Positions 9,470 to 18,658 of a DNA stretch of 64,000 bases are shown here, piece after piece. Within the stretch, counting starts at the first letter, position 1, and each line of letters begins with the position of its first letter. Both the position numbers and the translations under genes were made by a program. The DNA comes from Bacillota bacterium (GTDB lineage Bacteria > Bacillota > UBA4882 > UBA8346), in NCBI GenBank assembly GCA_023400055.1, contig JAEXFN010000061.1, forward strand, positions 45,813-109,812, written 5' to 3'. The notes beneath the pieces are model-generated. The model was not told the DNA's origin and searched no databases. It saw nothing but the letters and a program-made list of their open reading frames with translations.

Positions 9470-10532
9470 ATTCCGCGACCAGGAAGGTCAGGACCGGGAT
9501 GATGATGAGATAAGGGATCGAATAGGGCACCAGGTCTTTTTTGAGCCAAAGCGTGTAATCCAGCGGGCTTTCGTAGAAAAAAAGTGCGGCGCAGAAGGCT
9601 AACAGTCCGACGGGAGTGACAATAAAGCGGTAATCATCCCGAAAACCGAAGGTTCGCGCCAGGGCCTTGCAACATACCGAGAAATAGACATTGGTTTTGA
9701 CGAAAGCGCCCAGGATGTAAACGATGGACAGAATCAGTTCCAGTCCGTGCAAGTAGGCGCCGATCATGATGCGCGAAGCCGATATATAGGTAGGGTAATA
9801 GACGTCGGAAGCCAGGTTGATCCCCAGCACCAATACATTGCTCACCGAAATGACCAAAACCACCAGTGCCCCGATGCTCGGACCGATCAGCAGAACCTTG
9901 TAGGCGGCTGCCGGGGTGCTGAATTTTTGAAAAAAAGCCACAAATATGATGATTTCCCCCAGCGGGAAGATAAAAGTGGACAACGAACCGTACAAGATAT
10001 GGCCGAGACTTTCCTGAAAGGCCGGCAGCAGATTGTTGAAATTCATCTGGGGAACCAGCGCGGTAATCATGATCGCGATCGACAGCAGGCTGGGGCCGAG
10101 AAATAATGTCGCGAAATTGCTGATCAACTGCACGCCGCCCTTGGTCATCCAGATGCAGATAAAGGTGATAAGGATATCCAGAACGACTTTGGGCGTGTTC
10201 GGCAGGGCGGTCGCCCGGATGAAGTGAATCAGAAAGGTATTGATCAAAACTACGACGTAAAAGGCGGATAGAACATAAACGATGTGGACTGCCTTTGAAA
10301 GCACTTTTCCGAAACATTTTTCGAAGATTTGAAAGAGATCCAGGTCCGGAAATAAAGATTTCAACCTGGCGATCATCAGGCCCATTAGCATCGCCATCAG
10401 GTAACAGATCAGGATGCTGAGCCACAAGTCCTTTTTGGCTTCCAGGGCCATGATCACCAAGGAAGACGTCCCAATGATATAAAGGACAATGAGGGCGATG
10501 CTTTGTTTGTCGGTGATATGCGCTTTGTCCAA
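9450..10532 (-). CDS. Spore germinant receptor subunit B (GerB/endospore germination permease family)
   Basis: A 360-residue polytopic membrane protein of the amino-acid/polyamine permease superfamily, with about ten helices. It resembles the B subunit that forms the germinant-binding membrane component (start DKAHITDKQSIALIVLYIIG; end LTFLVAEFRKKK). The TTG at 10532 was chosen as start because GGAGGAG lies five bases upstream. Longer upstream reading would add a hydrophilic stretch that does not look like protein. Unusually it is convergent with gerA-gerC rather than lying between them, so the receptor genes are split into two transcripts that meet tail to tail. Confidence 0.9.
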   Translation of the reverse strand: MDKAHITDKQSIALIVLYIIGTSSLVIMALEAKKDLWLSILICYLMAMLMGLMIARLKSLFPDLDLFQIFEKCFGKVLSKAVHIVYVLSAFYVVVLINTFLIHFIRATALPNTPKVVLDILITFICIWMTKGGVQLISNFATLFLGPSLLSIAIMITALVPQMNFNNLLPAFQESLGHILYGSLSTFIFPLGEIIIFVAFFQKFSTPAAAYKVLLIGPSIGALVVLVISVSNVLVLGINLASDVYYPTYISASRIMIGAYLHGLELILSIVYILGAFVKTNVYFSVCCKALARTFGFRDDYRFIVTPVGLLAFCAALFFYESPLDYTLWLKKDLVPYSIPYLIIIPVLTFLVAEFRKKKI

Positions 10533-10841
10533 ATCTGCTCCTCCGTCGGATCGGCCCGGATCGCACGGTGATCCCCGGTTCGCGGCAATTTCCGGCGCTG
10601 CTTCTGGCTCGGCTGGGAAAATCGAATTATAAACGATACTTTTGCCATTATTTTCAAAAATATTCGCAAACTGTAACGGAAGCGCCAACGCAATAACGCA
10701 ATACTCTGAGGTGCTTCGTCCGAACCGGACATTTTTTTGAGCGAGAATGATTTACGCGCTAACTGTAAAATGATCTATTCGAATATGACATATCGTTGTC
10801 TTATTTCCTTGTTTATAATAGAGAAAAAAGGAGCGGATACG
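10533..10841. other. 309-base divergent intergenic region, no gene
   Basis: This gap separates the minus-strand germination permease from the plus-strand NTF2-like gene and must hold both promoters. A TATAAT hexamer at 10814-10819 lies just before the ribosome site of the rightward gene, but no well-spaced -35 box accompanies it. No clear sporulation-type promoter for the leftward gene could be picked out by eye. Confidence 0.5.
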
Positions 10842-11186
10842 ATGTCTACAGCTATTAAATTGCCGGCGCCGATCGCGGCGTTTGTCCAAGCCAAGAATGA
10901 GCACGACAGCGCGGCGCTGGCCGCCTGCTTCGCCGAGGATGCGGTGGTTCATGACGAAGGAGAGGAACATCGCGGCACCGCCGCCATCAAGCATTGGAAC
11001 GAAGCTAGCAATCAAAAATACCAGGACACGCTGGAGGCTACCGCTCTCGTCGAGCGCGGCGGAGCGACGATTCTCACCGCCCTGGTCGCGGGCAACTTCG
11101 AGGGAAGCCCGGTCCCGCTGGATTTTTACTTCACAATCGATGGCGGCAAGATCACCGGCCTGCATATTGAACTGACCGGAGAATGA
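10842..11186 (+). CDS. NTF2-like / SnoaL-type small protein
   Basis: A 114-residue protein with the cone-shaped NTF2-like fold pattern. The sequence FVQAKNEHDSAALAACFAEDAVVHDEGE is typical of the first helices and strand, followed by an AAIKHWNE helix and strands ending in YFTIDGGKITGLHIELTGE. Members act as small isomerases, hydrolases or ligand binders, and many are of unknown function. AAAAAAGGAG sits eight bases before the ATG. A Dabb-domain gene follows 111 bases later; the pair may form a small stress- or detoxification-related unit, but nothing here identifies a substrate. Confidence 0.8.
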   Translation: MSTAIKLPAPIAAFVQAKNEHDSAALAACFAEDAVVHDEGEEHRGTAAIKHWNEASNQKYQDTLEATALVERGGATILTALVAGNFEGSPVPLDFYFTIDGGKITGLHIELTGE

Positions 11187-11297
11187 CCGCCTTCGGGAGA
11201 AGCACCGGAGCTCCTGGAACCTTTGAAAGTCATCGTCGTGCGTCGAAGGAAATGATTACCCAAAGCCGCTTCACCGAAAAATGAGGAGGAAATGAAA

Positions 11298-11585
11298 ATG
11301 GTCACCAACAATTTAATGTTGAAATTAAAAGAGCGCACCAGCGAAAATATCGCCAAAACCAGGGATGTGCTGCTTGGCATGAAGGGGAAGATCGAACCGC
11401 TCCGCGATTTACAGGTGGAAGTGAACATCCGTCCCGGCGCCTCGGCCTACGATATCCTGCTGATAACCAAATTTGCCGCCATGGCCGACCTCGAAGCTTA
11501 TCTGGTGCATCCGGTCCATCTGGAAGTGGCCCAATATATCGGCCAAGTGCTGGATACCAGCGCGGCCGTATGTTATGAATCCTAA
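11298..11585 (+). CDS. Dabb (stress-responsive alpha/beta-barrel) domain protein
   Basis: A 95-residue ferredoxin-like protein of the Dabb family, which works as a dimeric barrel. The family pattern is clear: LMLKLKERTSENIAKTRDVL at the start, GKIEPLRDLQVEVNI, then YDILLITKF and LEAYLVHPVHLEVAQYI near the end. The second of two in-frame ATGs (11298) was chosen because AGGAGG is eight bases upstream; the first (11292) would be only two bases away. Functions in this family range from polyketide cyclases to stress proteins, so no reaction is assigned. Confidence 0.85.
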   Translation: MVTNNLMLKLKERTSENIAKTRDVLLGMKGKIEPLRDLQVEVNIRPGASAYDILLITKFAAMADLEAYLVHPVHLEVAQYIGQVLDTSAAVCYES

Positions 11586-11625
11586 AATCGGGCTGTGTCA
11601 GCATTAATCTTTAGCACGTCAAATG

Positions 11626-11666
11626 AAAAGAACCTCGGGCTCGTATGGATGGCCGGAGGTTCTTTT
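11626..11666. terminator. Bidirectional hairpin terminator after the Dabb gene
   Basis: AAAAGAACCTC (11626-11636) pairs perfectly with GAGGTTCTTTT (11656-11666). A run of T ends the plus-strand arm and a run of A begins it, so the hairpin could stop transcription from either side. Confidence 0.7.
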
Positions 11667-11704
11667 GATGCTGTTTTAGATCATTTGACCATAGGAAATC
11701 ACGT

Positions 11705-11746
11705 CCCTTCGTTTGATGATGTGCGCAGTGTCGTACGAACGAAGGG
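11705..11746. other. Inverted repeat upstream of the LacI-type gene
   Basis: CCCTTCGTT (11705-11713) is complementary to AACGAAGGG (11738-11746), enclosing a 24-base spacer. It is not followed by a T run. It could be an RNA structure in the leader or an operator; it differs from the LacI-type operator nearby. Confidence 0.4.
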
Positions 11747-11812
11747 ATTCATTGAAAAAATTGAAAAGATTGGCATTTTTTAGAAGGATTTCCGGGAGGA
11801 TGCATGGAATAA

Positions 11813-11826
11813 TTTAATCGATTAAA
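11813..11826. promoter_or_regulatory. LacI-family operator (perfect 14-bp palindrome)
   Basis: TTTAATCGATTAAA is a perfect palindrome with the central CG step typical of LacI-family operators. It lies 26 bases before the start codon of the LacI-type regulator, so the regulator probably controls its own gene. The identical 14-mer recurs at 12933-12946 ahead of the GH127 gene. Confidence 0.8.
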
Positions 11827-11851
11827 ATTGATTGAAGGAGTCCACTCGAAC

Positions 11852-12913
11852 TTGAACATCAGGGAAATATCGAAACTGGCCAAAGTCTCGACTGCCACGG
11901 TCTCGAATGTGCTCAACAACTCGCCGAAAGTCACTCAGGCCACCCGGGAAAAAGTGCTGCGGGTGATACATGAGACCCAATACCGGCCGAGCACCATCGC
12001 CAAGAGCCTCAAGGTGAAGCGGACCCATCTGATCGGAGTAATCTCCGAAGACATCACCGTATTCAACACGCCGGAGATCATCAACGGCATTGATGAAGAC
12101 ACCGAGAATCACGGCTTTCACATCATCCTGAACAATCTGCGGCTGTATAAAAGGCTCGGCAACCATTACGCCGATACCGCCAAATACCGCAATCTAATCG
12201 CGGAGACGGTCCAGATCCTGCTGAGCCGGCAGGTGGACGGGATTATTTATATCGGAGCCCATTCCCGAGACCTTTCGGGGATCATCGAGAACCTGCCCGT
12301 ACCCATCGTCTATACGTACTGCTATTCGGCGGGAGCCAAGGATTACGCGGTGAATTATGATGACGAGGCCGCCGCTTATGACGCGATTCAGTATTTGATC
12401 GACGCCGGACACCGCAAGATCGGCGTCATCAGCGGCTTATACGATTCGCTGCAGAGCCAAGCGCGGTTTAAGGGCTATCAGCGGGCGCTGCTCGATTATA
12501 ACCTGTTATTCAATCCGGCCTATTTGAAGGCCGGCGACTGGGAACGGGAGTCCGGTTATGCGCTGGGCAAGGAGCTTTTGACGCTGCCCGATCCGCCGAC
12601 GGCGATCTTTGCCATGAACGATCTGATGGCCGGCGGGGTGATCGATGCCGCCAATGAACTCGGGATGGCTATTCCCGAGGCGGTTTCGCTGATCGGCTTC
12701 GATAATCGGGAGTGCAGCAAGTTTTTCGCGCCGTCCTTGACCACCATGGCCTTGCCCCTGAATGAAATGGGCAAACAAGCGGTGCAAATTCTGATGGAGC
12801 GGATCGACGATTCGCAATCGGGGGCGGACCGGCACGACTACCGTTTGAAATGCACTCTGATCGAACGGCAGTCTGTGGCTAAACGGGTGGTTTCGGCCAC
12901 CGCGCTGGGATAG
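11852..12913 (+). CDS. LacI-family transcriptional regulator
   Basis: A 353-residue repressor. The N-terminal helix-turn-helix reads NIREISKLAKVSTATVSNVLNN with the following hinge helix (YRPSTIAKSLKVKRTHLIGVI). The rest is a periplasmic-binding-protein-like sensor domain (about 60-345). The TTG at 11852 gives the canonical family N-terminus and follows GAAGGAG; the TTG at 11828 would add eight residues. Its location between two identical palindromes, with GH127 and an importer downstream, suggests it senses arabinose-containing oligosaccharides or a breakdown product. The ligand is inferred from context only. Confidence 0.9.
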   Translation: MNIREISKLAKVSTATVSNVLNNSPKVTQATREKVLRVIHETQYRPSTIAKSLKVKRTHLIGVISEDITVFNTPEIINGIDEDTENHGFHIILNNLRLYKRLGNHYADTAKYRNLIAETVQILLSRQVDGIIYIGAHSRDLSGIIENLPVPIVYTYCYSAGAKDYAVNYDDEAAAYDAIQYLIDAGHRKIGVISGLYDSLQSQARFKGYQRALLDYNLLFNPAYLKAGDWERESGYALGKELLTLPDPPTAIFAMNDLMAGGVIDAANELGMAIPEAVSLIGFDNRECSKFFAPSLTTMALPLNEMGKQAVQILMERIDDSQSGADRHDYRLKCTLIERQSVAKRVVSATALG

Positions 12914-12932
12914 AAAAATTTTTACCGGATAA

Positions 12933-12946
12933 TTTAATCGATTAAA
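12933..12946. promoter_or_regulatory. Second LacI-family operator, upstream of GH127
   Basis: TTTAATCGATTAAA, identical to the palindrome at 11813-11826, lies 37 bases before the GH127 start and 20 bases after the regulator's stop codon. This ties the GH127 gene, and probably the following importer, to the LacI-type regulator. Confidence 0.8.
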
Positions 12947-12982
12947 AAACCAAATAATCAGGAATTATCTTAAAAATTCGGG

Positions 12983-14932
12983 GTGTTGACCGTGACCGCA
13001 AACCGCCAGTTCGATTCCAAGCAACGCTTCTGGGCCGTGCCGCACCGGGCGGTTCAGATCGAAGACCGCTTTTGGCGGCCCCGTATCGAGGGCAACCGGC
13101 GGGTTTCCTTGCCCTACCAGTATCAGCAGTTAAAGAGCAGCGGGGTGCTGGACAATTTCCGACGGGTCGCGGGCCGGGCGGATGGCGCCTACGCCGGACC
13201 CTTCTGGATGGATTCCGATGCCTATAAGTGGCTGGAGGCGGCCAGTTATTCCCTGGCCAGCCAGCCCGACCCCGAGCTGGAAAGGGCAGTGGACGAAACC
13301 ATTGCGCTGATCGCCGCCGCTCAGGCGGCCGACGGTTACCTGGATACCTATTTTCAATGGGTCGAACCGGATAAGAAATTCACCAACCTGGCGATGGGCC
13401 ATGAATTATACTGTGCCGGGCATCTGATTCAGGCCGCGGTGGCCCATTTTCAGGCCACCGGCCGGCGGACCCTGCTGGATGTGGCCTGCCGCCTGGCCGA
13501 TCATATCGACGGGGTGTTCGGGCCGGGCAAGTTCGAGGCGGCCGACGGCCATGAGGAGATCGAGACCGCCCTGGTCGATCTGTATCGGACCACCGGAACC
13601 AAACGCTACTTGGACTTGGCCGTCTTCTTCATCGGTCAGCGCGGCCGGCCCGATTCCCGTTTCCGTTGGGAGCTGGGCCATCTGGATGAAATCGCCGGCA
13701 AGCCGGGCCAGGTCAATGCGCAATACTACGGAAGCTATGAAAATTATGACGGCCGTTACGCCCAGGATCACCTGCCAGTGACCGAACAAGCCGAGGTGGT
13801 CGGCCACGCGGTGCGGGCCATGTATCTGTACTGTGCTATGGCCGATATCGTCGCCGAGAGCGGCGATCCCCGGTTACTGGCGGCGCTGGAACGGCTCTGG
13901 GAGAACGTCACCACGCGGCGGATGTATATCACCGGCGGGATCGGGCCTTCGAACCGCAATGAAGGGTTCACCCGGGACTATGACCTCCCCAACGACACGG
14001 CCTATGCCGAGACCTGCGCGGCGGTGGGCATGATCATGTGGCAGCACCGGCTGTTGCAGTTGACCGGCGCGGGCCGCTTCGCCGACATTTTGGAGCGGGT
14101 ACTTTATAATGGCTTTTTATCCGGCGTCGCGCTCGACAGCCGCAAGTTCTTCTATGACAATCCGCTGCAGAGCGCCGGCGATCGCCACCGCCAGGGCTGG
14201 TTCGAATGCGCTTGCTGTCCGCCGAATATAGCCCGGCTGCTGGCTTCGCTCGGCAAATATATTTATTCGCAAAACGCGGCGGGGTTGGCCGTCCACCTGT
14301 ATATCCAGGGCGCGGCCCAAATCACCCTGGCCGGCGGGAAGCCGCTGATCGTTCGGCAAACCACCGATTATCCCTGGGAGGGCCGGGTCGAGTTGACGAT
14401 GGAATTGGCCGGTCCGGCGGTATTCGCTCTCCGGCTGCGGATTCCGGGCTGGTGCCGCAGTTGGGTCTTGCGGGTGAATGGCGCAGCGGCGGAGCCGGTC
14501 GTCGCCGACGGCTATGCCGCTCTCCAGCGGGAGTGGGCCGACGGGGACCGGGTGGAGCTGATCCTGGCGATGCCGGTGGAGACGGTGGCGGCTCATCCGG
14601 CCGTCTGGCAGGATGCGGGACGGCTCGCCATCCAGCGCGGTCCTCTGGTGTATTGCCTGGAGGAAGCCGATCATCCCTGTCCGGTCACCCGGATCATGCT
14701 TCCCAAAGACGCCGCGCTGACTGCCCGCTTCGATCCCGACGTTCTGGGGGGGATCGTAGTGATCGAAGGGGAAGGATACATCAGCGAGCTACACGGTTGG
14801 GACGGGACATTGTACCGGCCGGCCGACCGCGGGGAAGCGTACCGGAAAATCCCCGTCAAAGCAGTTCCCTATTACGCCTGGGACAACCGGGAACCCGGTT
14901 CCATGGCGGTCTGGATAAGCCGGCTTTCATAA
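12983..14932 (+). CDS. Glycoside hydrolase family 127 (beta-L-arabinofuranosidase-like)
   Basis: A 649-residue enzyme of the GH127/DUF1680 family, which releases L-arabinofuranose from plant glycans through a zinc-bound cysteine nucleophile. The full active-site set known for the family can be placed: acid/base Glu327 (NRNEGF), zinc ligands Glu343 and Cys345 (AETC), and the CC pair Cys411-Cys412 (ECACCPP) that supplies the remaining zinc ligand and the nucleophile. The alpha/alpha barrel comes first and beta-sandwich domains follow. There is no signal peptide, so it should act on imported oligosaccharides. GTG 12983, TTG 12986 and GTG 12992 are all possible starts; none has a strong ribosome site. 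Confidence 0.92.
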   Translation: MLTVTANRQFDSKQRFWAVPHRAVQIEDRFWRPRIEGNRRVSLPYQYQQLKSSGVLDNFRRVAGRADGAYAGPFWMDSDAYKWLEAASYSLASQPDPELERAVDETIALIAAAQAADGYLDTYFQWVEPDKKFTNLAMGHELYCAGHLIQAAVAHFQATGRRTLLDVACRLADHIDGVFGPGKFEAADGHEEIETALVDLYRTTGTKRYLDLAVFFIGQRGRPDSRFRWELGHLDEIAGKPGQVNAQYYGSYENYDGRYAQDHLPVTEQAEVVGHAVRAMYLYCAMADIVAESGDPRLLAALERLWENVTTRRMYITGGIGPSNRNEGFTRDYDLPNDTAYAETCAAVGMIMWQHRLLQLTGAGRFADILERVLYNGFLSGVALDSRKFFYDNPLQSAGDRHRQGWFECACCPPNIARLLASLGKYIYSQNAAGLAVHLYIQGAAQITLAGGKPLIVRQTTDYPWEGRVELTMELAGPAVFALRLRIPGWCRSWVLRVNGAAAEPVVADGYAALQREWADGDRVELILAMPVETVAAHPAVWQDAGRLAIQRGPLVYCLEEADHPCPVTRIMLPKDAALTARFDPDVLGGIVVIEGEGYISELHGWDGTLYRPADRGEAYRKIPVKAVPYYAWDNREPGSMAVWISRLS

Positions 14933-15046
14933 GGCGAGACGCCCTGCCGGGCGGGGCGCCGAAGGGAGGGAAAAGATTCGGAGCAGAATGGGAAACTCCG
15001 GGTAGTGGTCGTGGTCCAATAAAAATAATCGAGGGAGGAAGATTCG

Positions 15047-16387
15047 ATGGTTGATTTTAGACGCTGGTCCTTGGTGTGGTTGATCATCACGCTGATCGCC
15101 CTTTCGGCCACCGCATTCGCGGCCAAGACCGAGATTACTTACATGGCCTGGTACAATACGACCGAATCCGAAGCGGCCGATATTCAGAAGACGCTCGACA
15201 AGTTCAACGCGTCCCACGACGGGATCCATGTCACCCTGATCGCCGTCAGCCGCGCCGACTACGAGGCCAAGCTGAATACGATGGCTGCCGCCAAACAGTT
15301 GCCCGATACCTGCATGATGGCGGAGCCGATGACCATCCGCTACGCCGCGGCCGGTCTCCTGGCCGACGTGGGCGATATGTATCAGCCCGACGAACGGCCC
15401 CTCAAATCGTTGGCCTTTACTTACAAGGGGAAGGTCGTTGGGTATAGCTGCGCCAATGAAGTGCTGGTGCTCTACTATAATAAGAAACTGTTCGACGTCG
15501 CCAAGCTCCCTTATCCGCCGGCCAGCGCCGCCAAGGCCTGGACCTGGAAGCAGTTCGTGGACGTGGCCAAAAAGCTGACCAAGGATAAGAACGGCAAAAC
15601 CCCGAACGATCCCGGCTTCGATCCGAAAAACATCGTCACCTACGGCGCCGATTTCAACCGGCTCTCCTGGATGTGGCCGGTGCTGGCCATCTCCAACGGC
15701 GGCGGCGTGATGAGCCCCGACGGTCAGAAGCTGCTCCTGGGGACCCCGCCGACCATGCAAGCGCTCCAGGCCATCGCCGACCTCTACCTGAAAGACAAGG
15801 TCGCCCCGTCGATCGGCGACAAGAACAACATGCCCAGCCTGGACGTGACCCTGCTCACCGGCAAGGTGGCCATGGCCACCAGCGGCCAGTGGGAGATCGG
15901 CGTCTCCCTGAAAAACTCGCTCAAGGACGGCCTGCAGTATGGCGTGGGCGTCCTGCCGAAAATGAAGCAGGCGGTCACCTACAACACCGGCGGACCGTTC
16001 GTCGTCTTCAACAGCTCCAAGAACCTCGCCGCGGCCAAGACCTTCGTGCGCTGGATCAGCGACGAGGATAACGGCTGGGATCTGATCACCGGCGGCATCT
16101 GGATGCCGGTCTCCGCCAAATGGTACGCCAATGACGAAGCCATCCGCAAGTGGGCCGACAACTCCGTCCATCCGCCTTACGCCCAATACAAGACCGCGGT
16201 GGTCGAATATGCCATGAATAACGCGGTCCAGGTTCCCTGGTATTTCTTCCCGAGCTATGACAAGCTGAACGATTTGATCGACTCCGGAATGGACCAGGTT
16301 TGGAACGGCAAACAAACCGCCAGGCAATACATCACCGCCATTCTGCCCAAGGTCAAAAAGCTGTTCGAAGAGAACCGGCCCAAATAA
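15047..16387 (+). CDS. Extracellular solute-binding protein of a CUT1 sugar importer
   Basis: A 446-residue family-1 binding protein. It has a signal peptide (LVWLIITLIALSATAFAAK) and no lipobox cysteine, so it is probably released into the periplasm of a diderm cell rather than lipid-anchored. The mature part shows the usual KLNTMAAAKQLPDTCMMAE and AMATSGQWEIG hinge and cleft regions. GGGAGGAA precedes the ATG. It is followed by two permease genes. With GH127 and the LacI-type regulator upstream, an arabinose-containing oligosaccharide is the likeliest ligand, by context. Confidence 0.9.
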   Translation: MVDFRRWSLVWLIITLIALSATAFAAKTEITYMAWYNTTESEAADIQKTLDKFNASHDGIHVTLIAVSRADYEAKLNTMAAAKQLPDTCMMAEPMTIRYAAAGLLADVGDMYQPDERPLKSLAFTYKGKVVGYSCANEVLVLYYNKKLFDVAKLPYPPASAAKAWTWKQFVDVAKKLTKDKNGKTPNDPGFDPKNIVTYGADFNRLSWMWPVLAISNGGGVMSPDGQKLLLGTPPTMQALQAIADLYLKDKVAPSIGDKNNMPSLDVTLLTGKVAMATSGQWEIGVSLKNSLKDGLQYGVGVLPKMKQAVTYNTGGPFVVFNSSKNLAAAKTFVRWISDEDNGWDLITGGIWMPVSAKWYANDEAIRKWADNSVHPPYAQYKTAVVEYAMNNAVQVPWYFFPSYDKLNDLIDSGMDQVWNGKQTARQYITAILPKVKKLFEENRPK

Positions 16388-16404
16388 GAACGGTAAACCC
16401 CGTT

Positions 16405-16437
16405 TTTTCCCCTTCCGCGCTTCACGGAAGGGGAAAA
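16405..16437. terminator. Intra-operon hairpin after the binding-protein gene
   Basis: TTTTCCCCTTCCG (16405-16417) pairs perfectly over 13 bases with CGGAAGGGGAAAA (16425-16437). It lies between the binding-protein gene and the first permease gene. Such hairpins often stabilise the upstream message or partly stop transcription, so that binding protein is made in excess. Confidence 0.6.
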
Positions 16438-16542
16438 CCGGTCCTTTGGGACGGAGCCGACGGGCTAATCCGGGTATGAAAGATTTTCGACCGGAAAACC
16501 GCGTCGAGATTCAATATAGCGGACGTTAGTGGAGTGAAAGCA

Positions 16543-17433
16543 ATGGAACGGAGCAAGTTAAAGCGGCGCAACGCCGTCACCGCCTATCTTTTTTTGGCCC
16601 CGGCCATTCTGGGGCTGCTGTTTTACACCATTTTCCCCATTCTCGGGGTGATCGGCATCAGCCTGACCAATTGGACCGGGCTGGAGCCGCCGGCCTACAC
16701 CGGGCTGAGCAATTACATCGATATCTTCACCAGCGACTTTTATTTTCAGAAATCGGTCGCGGCCACCCTGTACTTCGCCATCGGGGCCGTGATCAGCGGC
16801 ATCATCTATTCCTTGGTGATGGCGCTCATGCTCAACCAGCGGATCCCCGGCCGCGGCGTCTGGCGCTCGATCCTGTTCCTGCCTTATATCGTGCCGATCA
16901 TCGGCTCGAGCATCGTCTGGTCCTGGATGTACGAGGCCAATTTCGGGGTCTTCAATTATGTCCTGAACCTGCTGGGCTTCGACAAGCTGCAATGGCTCCA
17001 GGACGAGCGGCTGGTCATGCCCTCGATCATCGTGATGATGGTCTGGATGAGCGGCAACCTGATCGTCATCTTCCTGGCCGGGCTGCAAGGGGTGCCCAAG
17101 ACCTACCTGGAGGCGGTAGAGGTCGACGGCGGCAACTTCTGGCATAAGTTCCGCCACGTCACGGTGCCGCTGATGTCGCCGGTCATCTTTTACAATTTCC
17201 TGATGAGCCTCATCGTCAACCTGCAGGGCTTCGTGCCCGCCTACGCCATTACCAAGGGCGGCCCCAGCGACGCGACGCTGCTGATGATCTACCTGATCTA
17301 CCGGGAAGGGTTCATGCGCAACAACTTCGGCCACGCCAGCGCGCTGTCGGTGCTGTTCTTCCTGTTCATCGCGGCCCTGACCGCGGTCATCTTCGCGACC
17401 TCCCGGCGTTGGACATTCTATGAGGCAGAGTGA
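16543..17433 (+). CDS. Sugar ABC transporter permease, MalF type
   Basis: A 296-residue inner-membrane permease with six predicted helices (first: VTAYLFLAPAILGLLFYTIF) and the EAA loop (YLEAVEVDGGNFWHKFRHVTVP) that contacts the ATPase. The ATG at 16543 is preceded by GGAG with eight bases of spacing; a GTG at 16534 is a weaker alternative. It pairs with the MalG-type permease 12 bases downstream and with the binding protein upstream. No ATPase gene accompanies them. Confidence 0.93.
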   Translation: MERSKLKRRNAVTAYLFLAPAILGLLFYTIFPILGVIGISLTNWTGLEPPAYTGLSNYIDIFTSDFYFQKSVAATLYFAIGAVISGIIYSLVMALMLNQRIPGRGVWRSILFLPYIVPIIGSSIVWSWMYEANFGVFNYVLNLLGFDKLQWLQDERLVMPSIIVMMVWMSGNLIVIFLAGLQGVPKTYLEAVEVDGGNFWHKFRHVTVPLMSPVIFYNFLMSLIVNLQGFVPAYAITKGGPSDATLLMIYLIYREGFMRNNFGHASALSVLFFLFIAALTAVIFATSRRWTFYEAE

Positions 17434-17445
17434 GGTAAAATCGGC

Positions 17446-18276
17446 ATGAATACAAAGCGGAACCTGTGGCGCCGGGCCAATGCCGGCGCAGTGATCATCA
17501 TCTCTCTGGCGGTGCTCTTCCCCTTCTTCTGGATGGTGCGGTCTTCGTTCATGTCCAACCTGGAGATCAACCAATACCCGCCGCTATTGCTCCCGGTGCA
17601 TTGGCGCTTCGACAATTACCCCTACACCCTGTCGGTCTTTCCGTTCGGGCGGTATTTCCTGAATACGCTGAGCCTGGCCCTGCCGGCGGTGGCCGGGGTG
17701 CTGCTGACGGCGACCCTGGCGGCTTACAGCTTCGCCCGGCTCGATTTTCCGCTCAAGCAATTCTGGTTCACCCTGGTCATCGGGAGCATGCTGATGCCGG
17801 GGGCGGTGCTGATCATCCCGATCTTCATGGCCTGGAGCTCCATCGGGCTCAGCAACAGCTACATTCCGCTGATCGTCCCCCATTTCCTGGGCGGCGGCGC
17901 CTTGAATATCTTCCTGATCCGCCAATTTCTGATGACCATCCCCCGGGAGCTGGACGAGGCGGCCTATATGGACGGCGCCAACCATCTGCGGATCCTGTTC
18001 CAGATCCTGCTGCCGCTGATCAAGCCGGTCCTGATCACGGTGGGCCTTTTCACCTTCATCCTGATGTGGAACGATCTGATGGGGCCGCTCATTTACATCT
18101 CCCGCAACGAAATGAACACCGTCTCCCAGGCGCTGGCCAACTTCAGGTCGGGCTTCGGGACCGACTGGAAAGCGATCATGGCCGCCTCCACGCTGTCGAT
18201 CATCCCCAGTGTGATCCTGTATTTCATCGGCCAGAAGTATTTCGTGGAAGGCATCGTGCTGTCGGGATTGAAATAA
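17446..18276 (+). CDS. Sugar ABC transporter permease, MalG type
   Basis: A 276-residue permease with six predicted helices, the EAA loop (LDEAAYMDGANHLRILFQILLP) and the family C-terminal ending (GQKYFVEGIVLSGLK). It is the last gene of the GH127-importer module and is followed by a strong hairpin and array B. It must share an ATPase encoded elsewhere. Confidence 0.93.
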   Translation: MNTKRNLWRRANAGAVIIISLAVLFPFFWMVRSSFMSNLEINQYPPLLLPVHWRFDNYPYTLSVFPFGRYFLNTLSLALPAVAGVLLTATLAAYSFARLDFPLKQFWFTLVIGSMLMPGAVLIIPIFMAWSSIGLSNSYIPLIVPHFLGGGALNIFLIRQFLMTIPRELDEAAYMDGANHLRILFQILLPLIKPVLITVGLFTFILMWNDLMGPLIYISRNEMNTVSQALANFRSGFGTDWKAIMAASTLSIIPSVILYFIGQKYFVEGIVLSGLK

Positions 18277-18330
18277 GGGGTCCCAAAGCTTTGCCATAGC
18301 GAACCGGCGCCAGAATGAAACGCTCCGACT

Positions 18331-18357
18331 GTCCCAACCGTAATTGGCGGTTGGGAC
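18331..18357 (+). terminator. Hairpin at the end of the importer operon
   Basis: GTCCCAACCG (18331-18340) is perfectly complementary to CGGTTGGGAC (18348-18357), with a 7-base loop. The following bases are only moderately T-rich, so it may be a weak intrinsic terminator. Confidence 0.55.
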
Positions 18358-18658
18358 GGTTCGTTTATGGGCTTGGGATATGAAGCAACCCGAGACGGAT
18401 GATTGCTCGGGATGCCGAACCGAGGCCCGCTGAAGTAGGAACGGTCTCCGTAGCAACTCGGACGGAAATCGGTCCAACTGGGGCATGACCCCGATCAACC
18501 GGGATGGCGAACGGTCCGACTGCCTCGAGCCCCGGTCCGGTTTCCCCAAGGCTCCGGGAAGGAAGGACGCGACTCCGGGCAACGGGGACGAATGCCGAGG
18601 AAGAAGGGACGGTCCTTCGGGAAGTAGGGACGGTCTTCGGGGAAGCAGGAATAAGACG

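Noticed and set aside
11595..11783. 62-residue plus-strand open frame after the Dabb gene
   Set aside because: It spans two inverted repeats, one a likely terminator, and has no ribosome site or family resemblance.
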